Positions 1 to 11,620 of a stretch of DNA of 64,000 bases are shown piece by piece. Each line of letters begins with the position of its first letter. Position 1 is the first letter of the stretch. Origin of the DNA: Ulota crispa (taxonomy: Eukaryota; Streptophyta; Bryopsida; Orthotrichales; Orthotrichaceae). Position numbers and translations under genes: made by a program. Under the pieces are notes generated by a model. It was not told the origin of the DNA. It made no database searches and saw only the letters and a program-made list of their open reading frames with translations. The stretch spans positions 10,160,409 to 10,224,408 of the forward strand of contig OY987250.1 of the NCBI GenBank assembly GCA_963920765.1, written 5' to 3'.

Positions 1-675
1 TTCATGCTTGTGTGGTTTTGAATGGTAACGCTTCATGCAAGCTTTGATTGAGAAGAGCATTATATTTCTACAAAGTAGGGTTTCCCGCCTTTCCAATATG
101 GCTAGTTTCACACAAAATAGATAAAAATAGCAATCACAAAGTGTAGCTAAGTGAACAAAAAGGGTCAGAAACCCCACTTTCTTTGCTACCCTAAAATGGT
201 TTTACAAGAAATTTGACAAGTGTTATGGAAAATCCGATTAGTGAAAAAATCAATAATTGACCTTAAATGTAGGATGACAATTTTATAGATGAATTGACAA
301 CACCATTTCAGTAGATTTTCAAATACTACAATTGTACTACTACCATATAAAAAAACAAAACAAGCGTAATTCTTAAGCAACTTGAAATTTTTTTGGATTA
401 TGCAATTGAGGTTTAAAATTTTTCTTGCATATTTAATGTATAGTGTTGTTGCTTTGATTCATCTTTGACAAAAAAAAGATACGTATTTTGAAGCCATGTT
501 GTATATATATCTTTATATGTCAACTCACATATCCATTTCCATTGTTATTTTTTTAGATGGATACAAAATTCTTGTGAATACATAAGTTCTTCAAGATTAA
601 ATTCCAAATTGTTGAGCAATTTCAATCTAAAGGCCAAAAATCACTCCCTGCAACCAAAACATGGTCCTGTGGTCC
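1..675. other. AT-rich non-coding stretch
   Basis: No convincing coding region on either strand; only short chance open frames interrupted by poly-A and poly-T runs. It ends at the TTAA that flanks the first small transposon. Confidence 0.6.
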
Positions 676-679
676 TTAA

Positions 680-1587
680 CCCTAAAGGACCAAACCCCCT
701 TTTTTAGAAACATAGCAATTTTGGGCAGGTACTTGTGATTGGAGCTTTTCATATTTTAGGCTAAATTTTTTATAAAATGTGGGGACAAGGTTTATCTTTC
801 ATATGCACTAACTTTCATGACATTTGGAATTATGAGTAAAAAGTTATGGCCTAATATGTTGTTTTTTATGTTCGTCGGGCAGCCTGAGCAGATTTTTTAA
901 AATCACTTTTAAAAAAAAATTTAAATTGGTTTAGGAGATTTATGTGAATGTAGGAAGCTTTGAATCATTTTTTTTGGATCAATGAGATGAAAGTTATGAG
1001 GATTATTTGTTTGCAGGCATTTATGGATTCCTTACTCCAAAATAAACTTTGAAGTCCTTTATTTTATTCAATTTTCAACATTTTTGAAAAAAATAAAAAC
1101 CAAAGGATGAAGATTGTTTATGACAACATTACAACCATTGGGATTGGCATTTTACATTTCCATAATTAAATTCTTAACAATTTAGTGTTTTGAATCATTC
1201 TCTATTTCTTTTTACTAACTAATTTTTTTCTATATGTTATGCAACTCCAAATGATTTGAAACTTTTTTGACATGTACTTTACTTAAGTAGAATAAGGAAT
1301 TTAGAGAAGCACCACCCACATGGCCCTTTTTCCTTAGGAATTTCACCTTCTAAAGGGTAGCTGCCCGATTTTTCACAAGACGTTTTTGAATATTCAAACC
1401 ATTTTAACTTCCAATCCATGTGGTGGAAAACACTGCAATTTTTTCCACATCTTTTAAAACCATTCTTTTACAAGATCTTATGCTTACACATGTCCAAAAA
1501 TGTTTTTGTTTTCAAATTTGGTTGATGCTTTAGAAATGGCAATTTTGAAGAGTTTTTGGTGAAAAGTAAGCCTTGGTCCTTTAAGGG
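680..1587. mobile_element. TTAA-flanked MITE, copy 1
   Basis: The left end reads TTAA then CCCTAAAGGACCAA. The right end is the inverted counterpart TTGGTCCTTTAAGGG followed by TTAT, so one flank has lost a base of the TTAA duplication. About 0.9 kb, no coding capacity. The interior shares short phrases with the copies at 38054-38975 and 55646-56582, for example a 'gcagcctgagc/gcctgcccga' segment and AAAGTTATGGCC-like words. TTAA target duplication with termini starting CCC is the signature of piggyBac-type transposition. That assignment is inference because no transposase is present. Confidence 0.6.
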
Positions 1588-1631
1588 TTATTGGGGTTTT
1601 AGAGCAACTACCTTAACGGCTCTCTCCAGGT

Positions 1632-1680
1632 CACCTTGCCACCCTTGCCACCCTCGCCACCCTCGCCACCTTCACCACCA
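1632..1680. repeat. 9-bp C-rich tandem repeat
   Basis: About five imperfect copies of a CGCCACCCT-type nonamer. It lies in a short GC-rich island that also carries a duplicated 'aacggctct' word. Confidence 0.6.
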
Positions 1681-1950
1681 TGAGCCTTCCCTAACGGCTC
1701 TTTCCAAAGCTCACTTAGCCACCTTCACCAATTTGCCACCTTTGCCACTTTGGCTTCCATAGAGCCTCATCAACCTTTTAGTCGTGCTGTCTCTCTTGGA
1801 CATTGCCCTCTCTCACCCTTGGATTCTTTTCTTTTGACATTTGCAAATAATTCAGAGGTATGAAGCCGCCCTCCAAGACCTCGGCTTCTTGGAGGGTTGA
1901 TAGGATTTGTGTTAGAGCATTGCCTTCTAAGAAGGCATGGAGAAAGGTGA

Positions 1951-2003
1951 AGGGGAGGGTAAAGGGGAGGGTGGAGAGGGAGGGTGGAGAGGGAGGGTGG
2001 AGT
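1951..2003. repeat. G-rich AGGGTGGAG tandem repeat
   Basis: Runs of AGGG and GGGTGGAGAGGG repeat just upstream of the CCT8 fragment. The G-runs are spaced closely enough to allow G-quadruplex formation. Confidence 0.6.
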
Positions 2004-2064
2004 GGTCATACTACAAAGCTCTTTGCCTCGGAAGAAGTTATCGCTAGAGATACCTGGGAGCGTA

Positions 2065-2709
2065 GATGATTGCGATGGGAATCCCTCCATTGTATTGGAA
2101 GAGGTGATGGCGCGGCAGAAGGAGATCAAGTATGCATGGAATATTATGGAGTCTTTTGGCAGAGAGCTCTTGGGCTGCGCGGACCAGCTCATTTACACAG
2201 AGTTACATCCCAGCAACATCATCTTAGGCTACGCCAAGGCTTTGGAAATTTTAGAATTAGACACCATGGACGTCCGCGACGCCAAGCATGTGATGCAGCA
2301 GATGAAATCCGTGGTTGCAAGCAAATAATACGGCCAGGAAAGCATTCTATGCCCTATGATTGCCAACGCATGCATCCAAGTGTGTTCCAAGAACCTGATG
2401 GATTTTAATGTTGGCCGTGTCCGCATCGTTAAAATCTCTAGCAGAGGAATCCATGACACTCAAGTAGTGAGTGACATGGTTTTAAAGAGCGAGTTTGTTG
2501 GCATGATCAAAACAGCACGCAATGCAAAGGTCGTCGTCTTCAGAGGCGTTATTGACACATTTGTGACCAATATAAGTAGTGGTTTGAAACTTAGGCAGGA
2601 TGTCATTTTCGATGAGGCAAAAGTGGAGGAGCACATTAAGTCCATTGCAGCAGCGAGAGCCATGGTTGTTGTCAGCGGAGGCACAATTAGAAAGATGGCA
2701 TTGTCCTGA
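2065..2709 (+). pseudogene. CCT8: CCT8 (TCP-1 theta) retrocopy fragment, middle part
   Basis: The translation matches the chaperonin-containing TCP-1 theta subunit, a cytosolic ATP-driven folding complex. It covers roughly the second fifth of the protein up to the segment normally reading VSGGSVGEMALHF. Recognisable segments are FGRELLGCADQL, LHPSNIILGY, MDVRDAKHV, ACIQVCSKN, MVLKSE, EAKVEEHIKS and VVVSGGTIRKMAL. A frameshift lies near 2328 after VASK, and similarity stops at about 2703, just before TGA TAG. The region is continuous with no introns, so a processed retrocopy is the simplest reading. The first third and the whole C-terminal half are absent here. A C-terminal piece of the same family lies at 26667-27073, in the same orientation and non-overlapping. 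No expression or function is expected. Confidence 0.88.
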
Positions 2710-2789
2710 TAGATATCTCTCTATCATATAGATACTTGTTTTTATTTATATTTGTGTTGATTTCAATAAATCAACAGTTATGGCAAAAA

Positions 2790-3060
2790 AAATGGTCATA
2801 GTGAGAACCTCGGTTTGGTGACAGCGCAACGGCCATAGATTCCAGTGTGCTGTGCCATCTTGTCATATGCACAATTCAGGGGGTAGATAGCGGGTTTGCT
2901 GGACCAATTTCTTATCTCATTAGCTGCCAAGCCACAGGCCACCGTCACCGCTCCACGAGTTCAATGGGATTTGAACTTGGATCGGCAGGTAGCCGGAGAT
3001 GGCCGCTTCTCCAGCCAATCAAGTCCACGGCTTGGCGAGTGAAGATAATCGTTTGACGCT
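2790..3060 (-). repeat. Possible tRNA-derived SINE (weak)
   Basis: On the minus strand a TGGCTGGAGAAG word (A-box-like) is followed about 33 bases later by AAGTTCAAATCCC (B-box-like), and the sequence ends in a T/A-rich tail near 2790. Box spacing suits a Pol III promoter. No cloverleaf could be drawn and no target duplication was found, so this is tentative. Confidence 0.2.
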
Positions 3061-4486
3061 ATTATATGCTTGCAAGGGCACGTGGCCATTTTATGGTGGT
3101 GTTTATTTTGTAATTTAATCATTTTTATATGTTTATCTAAATGTTTTAGAAGGCTCATATATTTTGCCTTTGTTTGAATAAAAAAGATACTAAAGATTTA
3201 GATGTGAATGAGAAAAGTATGAAAAGAAAAATGGTGAAAGGAAAAGGGGTTTGGCATCTATGGTGAGGTTAGGATAGAAAGGGGCATGGGCTGATGTGCC
3301 CCACCTCTCTATCCTAAATAGAGTTGAAATTAACGGGGAAAGATTCCTTGGTAGTTGAAAGTTAGTAGAGGAGTGTTGGTGAGAAAAGGAAAGAAATCCC
3401 AAAACTTTGATGTGAGAGAATTTTTTGTGTATATATGATTTTAAATTAAAATTTATAGGAGTTGTTTTTTTTGTGATCACCTTTTCAAAATGAGTTTGCA
3501 AATTTGATTTGGAGTTGTGATGCAAAAATCATAAGTGTTTGAATTTTGAAATCAAAAAGTCAAACCATGAAGAAAGGCTGAAACTTTGATAAGCCATAGT
3601 TTATGATTTGTATATTATTTTGCAACAAAATTTGAAAAAAGTGTTCACCTTAGTCTTAGATTTTTAAAAAGTCTTGAAACTTGAGATTTGAAGCTTGGAA
3701 GAAAAAGTTATGGAGGTGTGAAGAATTGGAGGTAGTTGCCCTTTTGTTATGTGAAGGCCAAAACTTTGAAGAGTTATGATTTTTAGATAGTTTGAAATTT
3801 TCTTTTCAAAATTTTAGGAGTGATATTTTATTGTAATAGCTTTTTGAATTGTCTTTAATCATTCCATTTGAAGTCTTATTGAAAAAGTTATAATATATAG
3901 AAGTTGGGGGTTTGGATGCTTTCTAAAAAATGGAGATCTTCACTTTGATTGACTAAAACTTATGGAAAGAATTTTATTTTGAAGTGAAAATTTTAGGAGT
4001 TTTAGCTAGTAATATCATTTTTTTAAATTGCTATTATATTTTTATGGGTGATGTGTAAAACAAAAGTTATAAAGATTTATAGATGCAGTGTTTAGTTCAC
4101 AAGGAGGAAGAAGAACTTTTACTTTGAACTCGTTTAACTTTTGGACAGTAGTTTAGATTGAATTGACATTTAAAGGGATGTTAGAAGGTTAGAAGAGCTT
4201 TCAAATTTGCTGTTACATTTAGCATCTGGATCTTTGAACTATCTGTGGCACTAGATAGAAGGTCAGAGCCTTTCTAGGATTTGTTGTTTGTGATTTTTTC
4301 CATTGTTTTTATTAAAATATGAAGACTTGAAGATATGAAGACTGAAGATCTGAAAAGTGAAGATCTAAACTGAAGAAAAATTTAGTCAGCAACGCACGAT
4401 TGCAGCGAGACATTGTGTGTGTTTCCAATGCGCGCTCCTCTCAACCTAACAACGCTAGCTAGAGAGGCGGTGATGGCTCGCATAGC
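3061..4486. other. AT-rich non-coding stretch with degenerate repeats
   Basis: No gene seen. Words such as AAAATTTTAGGAG and AAAGTTATGGA recur at irregular spacing between about 3660 and 4080. A GAAGATNTGAA-type purine repeat occupies about 4320-4376, directly before the decayed gene. Confidence 0.5.
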
Positions 4487-7400
4487 ATGGATATACAAGG
4501 GAGCCAAGCAAGTCGCAGTACTAGAAGAAAGGAACAAGTATTTGCGTAGGCCGCTCCACCGTCACATCGCAAATCAAGAGGCACTCCTTTCACTACAACA
4601 AGGAAGACTGCAATAAAAGTTTTAGTACTTGTTTCTGCAAAGAGCAATTTCACATCCGCCGTCATCCAAATCTCTAAAGCCGAGGACTCTAAACAGGCAC
4701 CTGACTACAAGAGAGCTGCAAAGGCATACAAAGCATATTGGGCAAATTGCTTGCAAGCGTATATGTATAAGGACATTGATGATAAGCACATCCTGCCCAT
4801 TGATCAGCTGGTGGAGGCACCACCTTACATGAATATCCAAGTTTATGAAGATATGATTGTGAAGGATGTAATGTGGTACTTGGTGAATATGCTCGACAAG
4901 TCTACAAAGCAGACCCTTTGCGTTATACCAATCATGTCAGAGGGACACACGGAGAAGCCCGGCGCTTGGGAGACCATTGAAAACAAGCAGTTCTACATCA
5001 TCAACGGTCAGCATAGCGTGGCTGCAAGCAGGATGATGCAAACCAAACCTAACGTCAAGGAAGACGTGAAGAAGCACTTCCATGTCTGGAATTGCTACAT
5101 AGTTTGGTCGACTGACCACTCTCTGCTACGCATGATATTGGTGTACTACAATAGGGTCAACCACTTCTAAGCAATCAAGCCGTCGTAGGCGACTAGCATC
5201 ATTGGAGCAAGAGCCGGGTGGGAAACCATAGATAGGTTAGAGAACCCAAGCATAGCAAAGGCCGTCGGGACTATGCAGAGCATGCGGCGCACAAATGAAA
5301 ACAAAGCAATAGTCACGCGGTTCAGAATAAGTACTTTAGCTCAATTTGACCTGATATGCAACCGTCTTGAATTCTTGTAATAGTTGTACATAGTTCAATT
5401 CAAGTTGATTTGACCTAAACTGCATTGACTAATTTGCATTCATGTTGTGTACATCAACCAGGTGTTCACAAATGTCATAAACACTCGCTTCTCTCAGCTA
5501 GATGTCGTGAAGACACAAAAAGAAGTAAAGGGCAAAGATACAGAGGAGACGATGAAGATTACAAATGAGCTAAAAAAAATCACCGCCTTTGACAAATTGT
5601 ATGACCTCTAGAGCAAGGTCATCAGCAGTGCAACGCAAGGGAAACTCTTGGACCCAAACACCATGGCAAAGTTCAAGAAAAAAAAGGAATGGCGAGCGGA
5701 GAGCCAAATGATGAATTAGGAGTTCTTCAAGTGGCTTGGTAACCTAACTAGCGAGGACCTTACAAAACTTGCCTAGCACATCCTCAACTTGGATGAGAAC
5801 AGGCCATATCCATACCCGAAGGTGACATTGAGATTGACCTCTACGCTGTTCAGGAGTTGCTACACCTCCAGGGAATGGGCCGAGAGGAGGAAGAGGAAGC
5901 ATCTGGTCAAGAGGGAGCTTCACGAGTTGTATAGGAGTCTGGAACTGATGGATAATGCAGGGGAACTCAACGCGGATAAGTGGAGGGAGTTCAAAGAAAG
6001 CCGCAATATTACAAGTGCGACGATGAATGCACTTCTTCAGCTCCCGGGTGAAGAGTTCTACAGCAAAGCCAAGCAAGTGAAGTGCAGGAACAAGAAGGGC
6101 ACCAAAATCTCCCCTTATGCTGCTGAGTTTTTTTTACTTTTCTTAGAGAGAAAGTCAAATTTTGTGCCTAGTGATTTGTATGGATTCTTTTGGCCTTACA
6201 ACATCCTGAGAAGTAAGCATATGGATTGGCCGCGAGGTACGTGGGTGCCCGACACGGAGAAACATTTTTCCTTTGGGATAATGGACTTTCGGTACTTTCC
6301 AAGTGTGGCAAGGAAGGGAGAGACTGCTCTGGCAGCACCGTTCTTCCTTAAAGTGATGAAGGGGTTGGACAAGAAGAAACAACCCATGCTGCAAGACATT
6401 CCTGCATGGTTGATCATCTACGCGGATGTGTACAAACAGACTATAGCAATGAAACTTCATTGACAACAATAAAGTCTTGAAAGGGTACAAGAGGGACTTT
6501 GCAAACTACTGGCCTGCGAGCAACAAACGCTTGGGGAATTTCACTGTGGGCAGCAATAACGCTAAGCAGAAGGTGCACTTGACGTTCTTGCAGAACTCCA
6601 CAAATGCAGTATTCCAGGTTCCCAAGAACAACTACTTTGCTCCGGACACACTCCAGTACACAAAGTTGCGTTTGTACAACAAATTGGAGGCGATATACAA
6701 CATAGAGCTGCAGATGGAGTTCTATTTGGGGATAACAAAACAATTATGCCCTCCCGAAACGCAACTTCTATCAGTGTTTGCTGGTTTGAAGCTGACGTGC
6801 GCCGCTCTGATAAGTCTATTAAGGTCGATTTGAGCTGAATTACAATATTTGCATATATATTATTAGCGTCATTTTGCTTCTCCTTTTGATGTTCATTTTG
6901 TCAAGTCAATTTAGCTCAATTTGAGTTGAATCACAGTATGTGCATACAAATTCATAATATAATGCTTAAGCATGCCATTCACACTATATGAGGTCATTTC
7001 AAGTTGATTTGAGCTAAAATGCAATAATTTGATATGTAATAAGCCAGAAATTAATAACCGTGATGATTGATTCCCCAGATCATTTTAGCTCAAATTGAGC
7101 TAAAATACAATGTATTATCTAAGACTCATGTATGTGTCTGGATGTATTGTGTTCTAGATGAACAAGACAAATACGTTTGCCATCAGAGTGAAGAAAGAGG
7201 GGAAGCAATGGGAGGACATTACTGTAACGGCCGAGAGACTGGACATGCAAGATTTCTTGCACAAGGTGTACAAAGTGGACGAGCAACGCTTTAGAAGAAA
7301 GGGGGATCCAAAACAATCCACTGGCAAGAAAGCAAAGGAATTGGTTTGGGACTCGGATTACGCACCATCCACCTCAAGTTGCCCTTTGAGGTCAAATGCT

Positions 7401-8350
7401 CCCATCTCATTGTACGTGGAGGTTGACTCCGACATGGATGAAGAAGTCAAGGACTTGGACAGTCTCGACGACGCATCGGAGATGGACTTGCCGGCCAGGA
7501 ATCTGTCCCAGGAGCTTTTGACTTCCTAGATACGTCCGTTGTAAAGGATTCCCGCCCTGCCGTTAATTGCCAGCCGGTCGCAGTCCAGAGACCCGTTCAA
7601 TTCTCCGCCTCGTTCAACACACTCAACAAGGAAGAGGAAAGAAACTGAATCCGAGATGCAGGCGGCAATCAAGGAGTTGCAGAGCCAACGAGAGAGGGAT
7701 CTGGAGAAGGCAGACTTGGAGCACTTGAAAGATTGTGAGGCTTGACTGAAGGAAAGGCAGGCCACAGAGTCCCGACTGGACCAATTGGCCAAATTTCTTG
7801 AGAATGAGTCCATAAAAAATGCGCAGAGGTTCCAAGAGATGATGAATCAGACAGGAGGAGCAGTTCCAATCTAGTCGCTAATGCCCCCACCCGCCCAAGC
7901 TCCACTATTGATTGCTCACACGGCCGGTCCTTCAGTCTTCATTGCCGTCCCAATTGCGGCACACGTTACACCGATGGCTATGGCAATCGGCCCCAGACTT
8001 CAAGAAATGCCTCCCCCTCGAGCAGTGGTGGCTACAATTGCTGTGCCTATATTCCATGATGTTGTCCAGTAGGCACGGCTTGCATTTCCCGGAGGTAGTC
8101 GTCTAACCATTGGATGACTACGCCTTCACAATCCTTCAGCGCTCTCCCCTGCCTGCTACTAAGTCTCCACTTTGACGTTGTTCTCATCGTCTTTGGCGGG
8201 TCAAGGCTACAGCTGCTGAGATTGAAACTACCGACAGCCTCACAAAATCCAATGGCATAGTGGTCAATGAGGACTTTGAGGTCACGGTCGAGGACCTTAG
8301 TGCAGTAGATTGCAATAGTCAGCTGATTGAGAAACCACATTTCTCCTCAG
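4487..8350 (+). pseudogene. Decayed multi-exon gene with N-G-Q-H (ParB/DGQHR-like) domain and coiled coil
   Basis: Family not recognised. The ATG at 4487 follows an in-frame TAG at 4460. The first exon (to about 5325) encodes a basic head, then LPIDQLVEAP, and FYIINGQHSVAASRM with N-G-Q-H at residues 173-176. This resembles the motif of ParB/DndB-type DGQHR proteins. YYNRVNHF and a PS(stop)ATSIIGAR segment follow. Exon 2 (5462 to about 6809) has a charged region and motifs such as DMDWPRGTWVP-like and IPAWLIIYADVYK; a one-base insertion near 6457 shifts the frame. Exon 3 starts at 7158 after TTCTAG. It has an acidic linker, then a KRK-rich and Q/E/K-rich coiled coil (about 7620-7860), then a proline-rich tail, ending at GGTGAATT (8350). 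At least seven nonsense codons and three frameshifts show it is dead. Both early donors read ATAAGT instead of GTAAGT. It may continue into the phosphatase-like region downstream, since the introns share repeats. A transposon-borne or expanded host gene family are both possible. Confidence 0.6.
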
Positions 8351-10057
8351 GTGAATTCATGCTATCACTCAATGTCAGTTTTGTAGTTTTGGGTCAACTT
8401 GAGCTAATATGTATCATACTTTGCACATAATTGTACATAGAGATGGATTTTATAGTTTCAGCTCGACTTGAGCTGATTTGTATCATTTTCTGTACATAGC
8501 TGTATGTAGAGATCAATATCAAGGAATATAGGTTGTAGTATACTAAACCAAAGAGTTTGGAATTTTCAAACATAATTTTGTATTCACTTTACATTACGTG
8601 ACTCTTTAAAAATAATTATTACCTTACAAACCATCTTTGTATGCAATCATGACTGGCAAGGTTTGAGGATGTTGTGTGTGTATCGTCATCCCCTTGTTAT
8701 GCAATTGTAAGAAGTCCTCTGTTGTTGCCCACCTCAATGTCTATTGATGTCACCCTGCCAGTTCCTTACTTGTATGCAACGTCATCACTCCAGTCACCAC
8801 CGCGCTAGAGCTCTTATACTCAACTTCAGGAAAATGCCATTGCAGGTGGCGCAAGTGCATATGTTTGACCTTTCCTTCATATGCGGCATTGCAAGAAGAG
8901 GCTGGACCCTCGAGTGAACCATTGGAGAGCTGGGTAAGACCTCCTTCTTTATTTACCAAGGCTTTCTATTGTATCCTCCCTTATTTTATCTTCCGTCCAA
9001 TTGCGTTTGATTGGTCATGCCTTCCAATTGTGTCGCGATGTTTCCTTTCTTGTGTCTTCTTGAAATGTGCCAGTACAAAAATATAACTGTCTGCACATTT
9101 GCAAATGTTGGTAGCAGAAGTCTCACCCTCCATACACGCATGGAGGAATGTCCAAGGCCACCAATCGCCCATTGAGGGCAACGGCAAACCCAATATGGCT
9201 GATTGTTGTCTTAGATTTGAATGGGGTTTTATGTATCACCAAAGATGCCAAGTCAAAGGGCTGGCTGAATGCATACTATAGCATTGTGAATCCCCCTGCC
9301 ATCTTCCCTGACATTATAGCAGGGCCAAAGGCCGTGTTTATGCGTCCGCGTTGCGTTAAATTCTTGAGACAGCTCTAGAGAATAGCCTACGTAAGTGTGT
9401 GGAGCTTTATGGCGTTGCACAATGCTAAAAACATATGCCATTCCATTTTTTGAGATGTGATGTTTCCTACGCTTTTGGTCAGTCAGGAATCTTGCACCAA
9501 GTTGAAGTGCCAAGATTCTCACAACAAGGTGGCAACTTATAAAGTACTAGGGACTAGCAAGGAATTGTTTCTAAAGAACCTAGATATGTTGTTCAACGAC
9601 TACGTGAGTATATTCAAGTTTTCTAATACGATAATTGTAGATGATAGCCCCATGAAGCACGTCATGAATGCTCCAGAGAATGTTATCCTCACAAATCCAT
9701 GGACTTACAAAGGAGATGGTCGGCTCAACACGTATCTAATGGATGTGCTGCTTCCTTATATTAGGAACCTGCACAAAGTTGGTCAGACTGGGTTTAAGGC
9801 CTTTTGTCAAAATTCCTCGAAAAGTATTGAGCGTAGAATGCTCCATGACAAAGAAGGTCGTCAAAATTACAACAACTTGATGGAGGTCGTGTGGCTATCC
9901 GGTGAGCTTGGACAGAGGCGGGCAGTTTAGATCAACTCGAGCTATTTGGCACAATGCTAAATGAACTCAAGTAATCATCCGTTAGAAGATTGCAACAGCT
10001 GCATTTGTACATAGTCCAACCACAATGTAATTTAGGTCAATTTGAGCTATTCAGCAC
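5341..10057. repeat. Intron-confined repeat motif family (ten copies)
   Basis: A motif near TCAAYTTGAGCTRAWWTGCA occurs at 5341, 5404, 6824, 6911, 7003, 7082, 8393, 8461, 9931 and 10036. All lie in the non-coding gaps of the decayed unit and none in its exons. The copy at 7082-7106 is a perfect palindrome with 12-base arms around one central A. A second word, TTGTACATAG, follows four of them (5384, 8431, 8490, 10005) at 30 to 75 bases. Confidence 0.75.
8846..9901 (+). pseudogene. Decayed FCP1/NIF-like HAD phosphatase domain
   Basis: A short exon (8846-8933) ends PSSEPLESW before GTAAGA. After an intron, a long frame (about 9118-9901) encodes the FCP1/NLI-interacting-factor fold. Motif I is LIVVLDLNGVLC at 9199-9234. 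Then come VFMRPRCVKFLRQL, a VSVWSF segment, and motif III TIIVDDSPMKHVM near 9628. An NPWTY segment and the helix GRLNTYLMDVLLPYI complete it. Family members dephosphorylate serine/threonine using DxDxT; here the second Asp is Asn (DLNG), a variant also known from plant members whose activity is uncertain. Two nonsense codons (9376, about 9454) break one otherwise continuous frame. The likely donor is GTGAGC at 9902. It lies 0.5 kb after the N-G-Q-H gene on the same strand, and its introns carry the same motif, so the two may be one gene. Confidence 0.72.
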
Positions 10058-10345
10058 GTAGGATTGTCATGTAGATTTCTTGAGCGCTAGAGCTTGCATG
10101 CACTTGTTTTCTATATATCATTTTGAATCTCCAATCAAAAATTCCTTATAAAGAACGCCAAATATAAATTGACATACCACTTTTCACCATGTGCATTGGC
10201 GTCTTTGTTTGGGATGTGCTAAATTTTATTTTAGTATGCATGCCTTTGAGTATTGTTTTGCAATATTTTCTTTCTGTAATCCCTTTGTTGCTTCTATGTT
10301 TTAATTTGTGTAATTCAATGTCATGTCACGTGTTGTTGATCTTGC

Positions 10346-10720
10346 AGATTGCTATTTGCAAATGTATCCTTCCTTGCGAAGCATCTGTAGACTCCATCTT
10401 AACTATGGACAGTACAATATCATGAGTACTGGAAATTTCTTTTACTCGGTTGCCACGGCAAATTCTACTATGGACTTCTCTAAGGGGCACATGGATGAAG
10501 GTGTGGTGGACAGTCTACCATACACAAGACTCCCTAAACTCAACACTTCCTTGCCTCCTACTTCAGTTTCCAAGCGTTCCCTCCCTTCTAAATTGTCATT
10601 GCATATTGCTGAGAAATTGCCACAGATTAGGCTGTACAAAGAAATTGAGACAATATTTACTATATGGCCATGAACTCCACCGTGATGGGCGGCAAGCAAA
10701 AACATATGGTTGGTAGTCAT
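10346..10720 (+). pseudogene. Last coding piece of the decayed unit
   Basis: After a pyrimidine-rich tract ending TTGCAG (about 10346), an open frame begins CYLQMYPSLRSICRLH and runs to LYKEIETIF. A frameshift then leads to YGHELHRDGRQAKTYGW and a TAG at about 10714. The frame shift, the intron-like gap from 9902 and the shared repeat motif in that gap tie it to the phosphatase-like region. The sequence is not recognised. It could be the C-terminal exon of the same gene. Confidence 0.4.
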
Positions 10721-11620
10721 CCTCTTTTGACTTCGTTACCAATCAATCGCGCCTCGCCTCAAAATGGGAGAATTAGAACATGTAATGGAAAACCATGTAT
10801 TGTACGCGGTACTTGAAATTTGAAGGCATGCATATTGAAGAACAAGGAGCTGCAATGGTTGAAGATGTAAGAGCAATTGCAAGCGACTGACAATAAACGC
10901 AGTTGAAGTCTAGAGATTTAGAAGGCAATGAAGAAATTGTAGATCACATTGCACAATTGGCACCTATATTTATGTAGATAGAAACACTTCCACAAAATCA
11001 CAATTTATACTATATAGCAAAAAGCAAAGACCAATCATGGACTATTGTCTATTAATAGAAACATTTGTTGTAATAGAAGCACCATGTATTCATTTTCCTC
11101 CAATTTTAGAAGGATCGTATGTGTAATTGCATTCACTTCCATGTATATAAACCGCCCAAATCCCCTTCAATACATGTTTTTGGAGCTCTCATTTAATTGG
11201 AATACTCTCATAACAAATAAGGTGTTATAAGAGCCATTCCTTCATTTCCAACATTTTATATCAACAAAGTTGCTTGCAACATTTTTACCAAAGCTTTCAT
11301 CAGTACATTGACAACAAAGATTTTGAACTCTCTTATGCTGCATATGTACTTGAGGAAACCGTAATTGCTATATACTACTACATGTTTTTAGCTGCTTGTT
11401 AATTTTTATACAAGATTGATATCCCTAAAGCCCACATATTAGCTTATAATACATGTGTGAGACTAGAAATAAGGACGTGCAATATTGAATGCATCCTAGT
11501 TGTTTTTTTAGTATAATATATTGTTTAAAACACTACAATGCCATGTCCATCATTTTACATACAAAATTACATGATGTGAAGCACTTCTTCAGTAAGTCAG
11601 TACCATGTTCACAAACAAAT
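10721..11620. other. AT-rich non-coding stretch
   Basis: No gene seen. CACTACAATGCC at 11531 looks like a CACTA terminus but lacks subterminal repeats and a matching target duplication. Confidence 0.5.

Noticed and set aside
11531-11542. CACTACAATGCC as the left end of the CACTA element
   Set aside because: Matches the right end for only the first eight bases and lacks the TTGACAC subterminal words. The adjacent bases do not give the ATA duplication expected.
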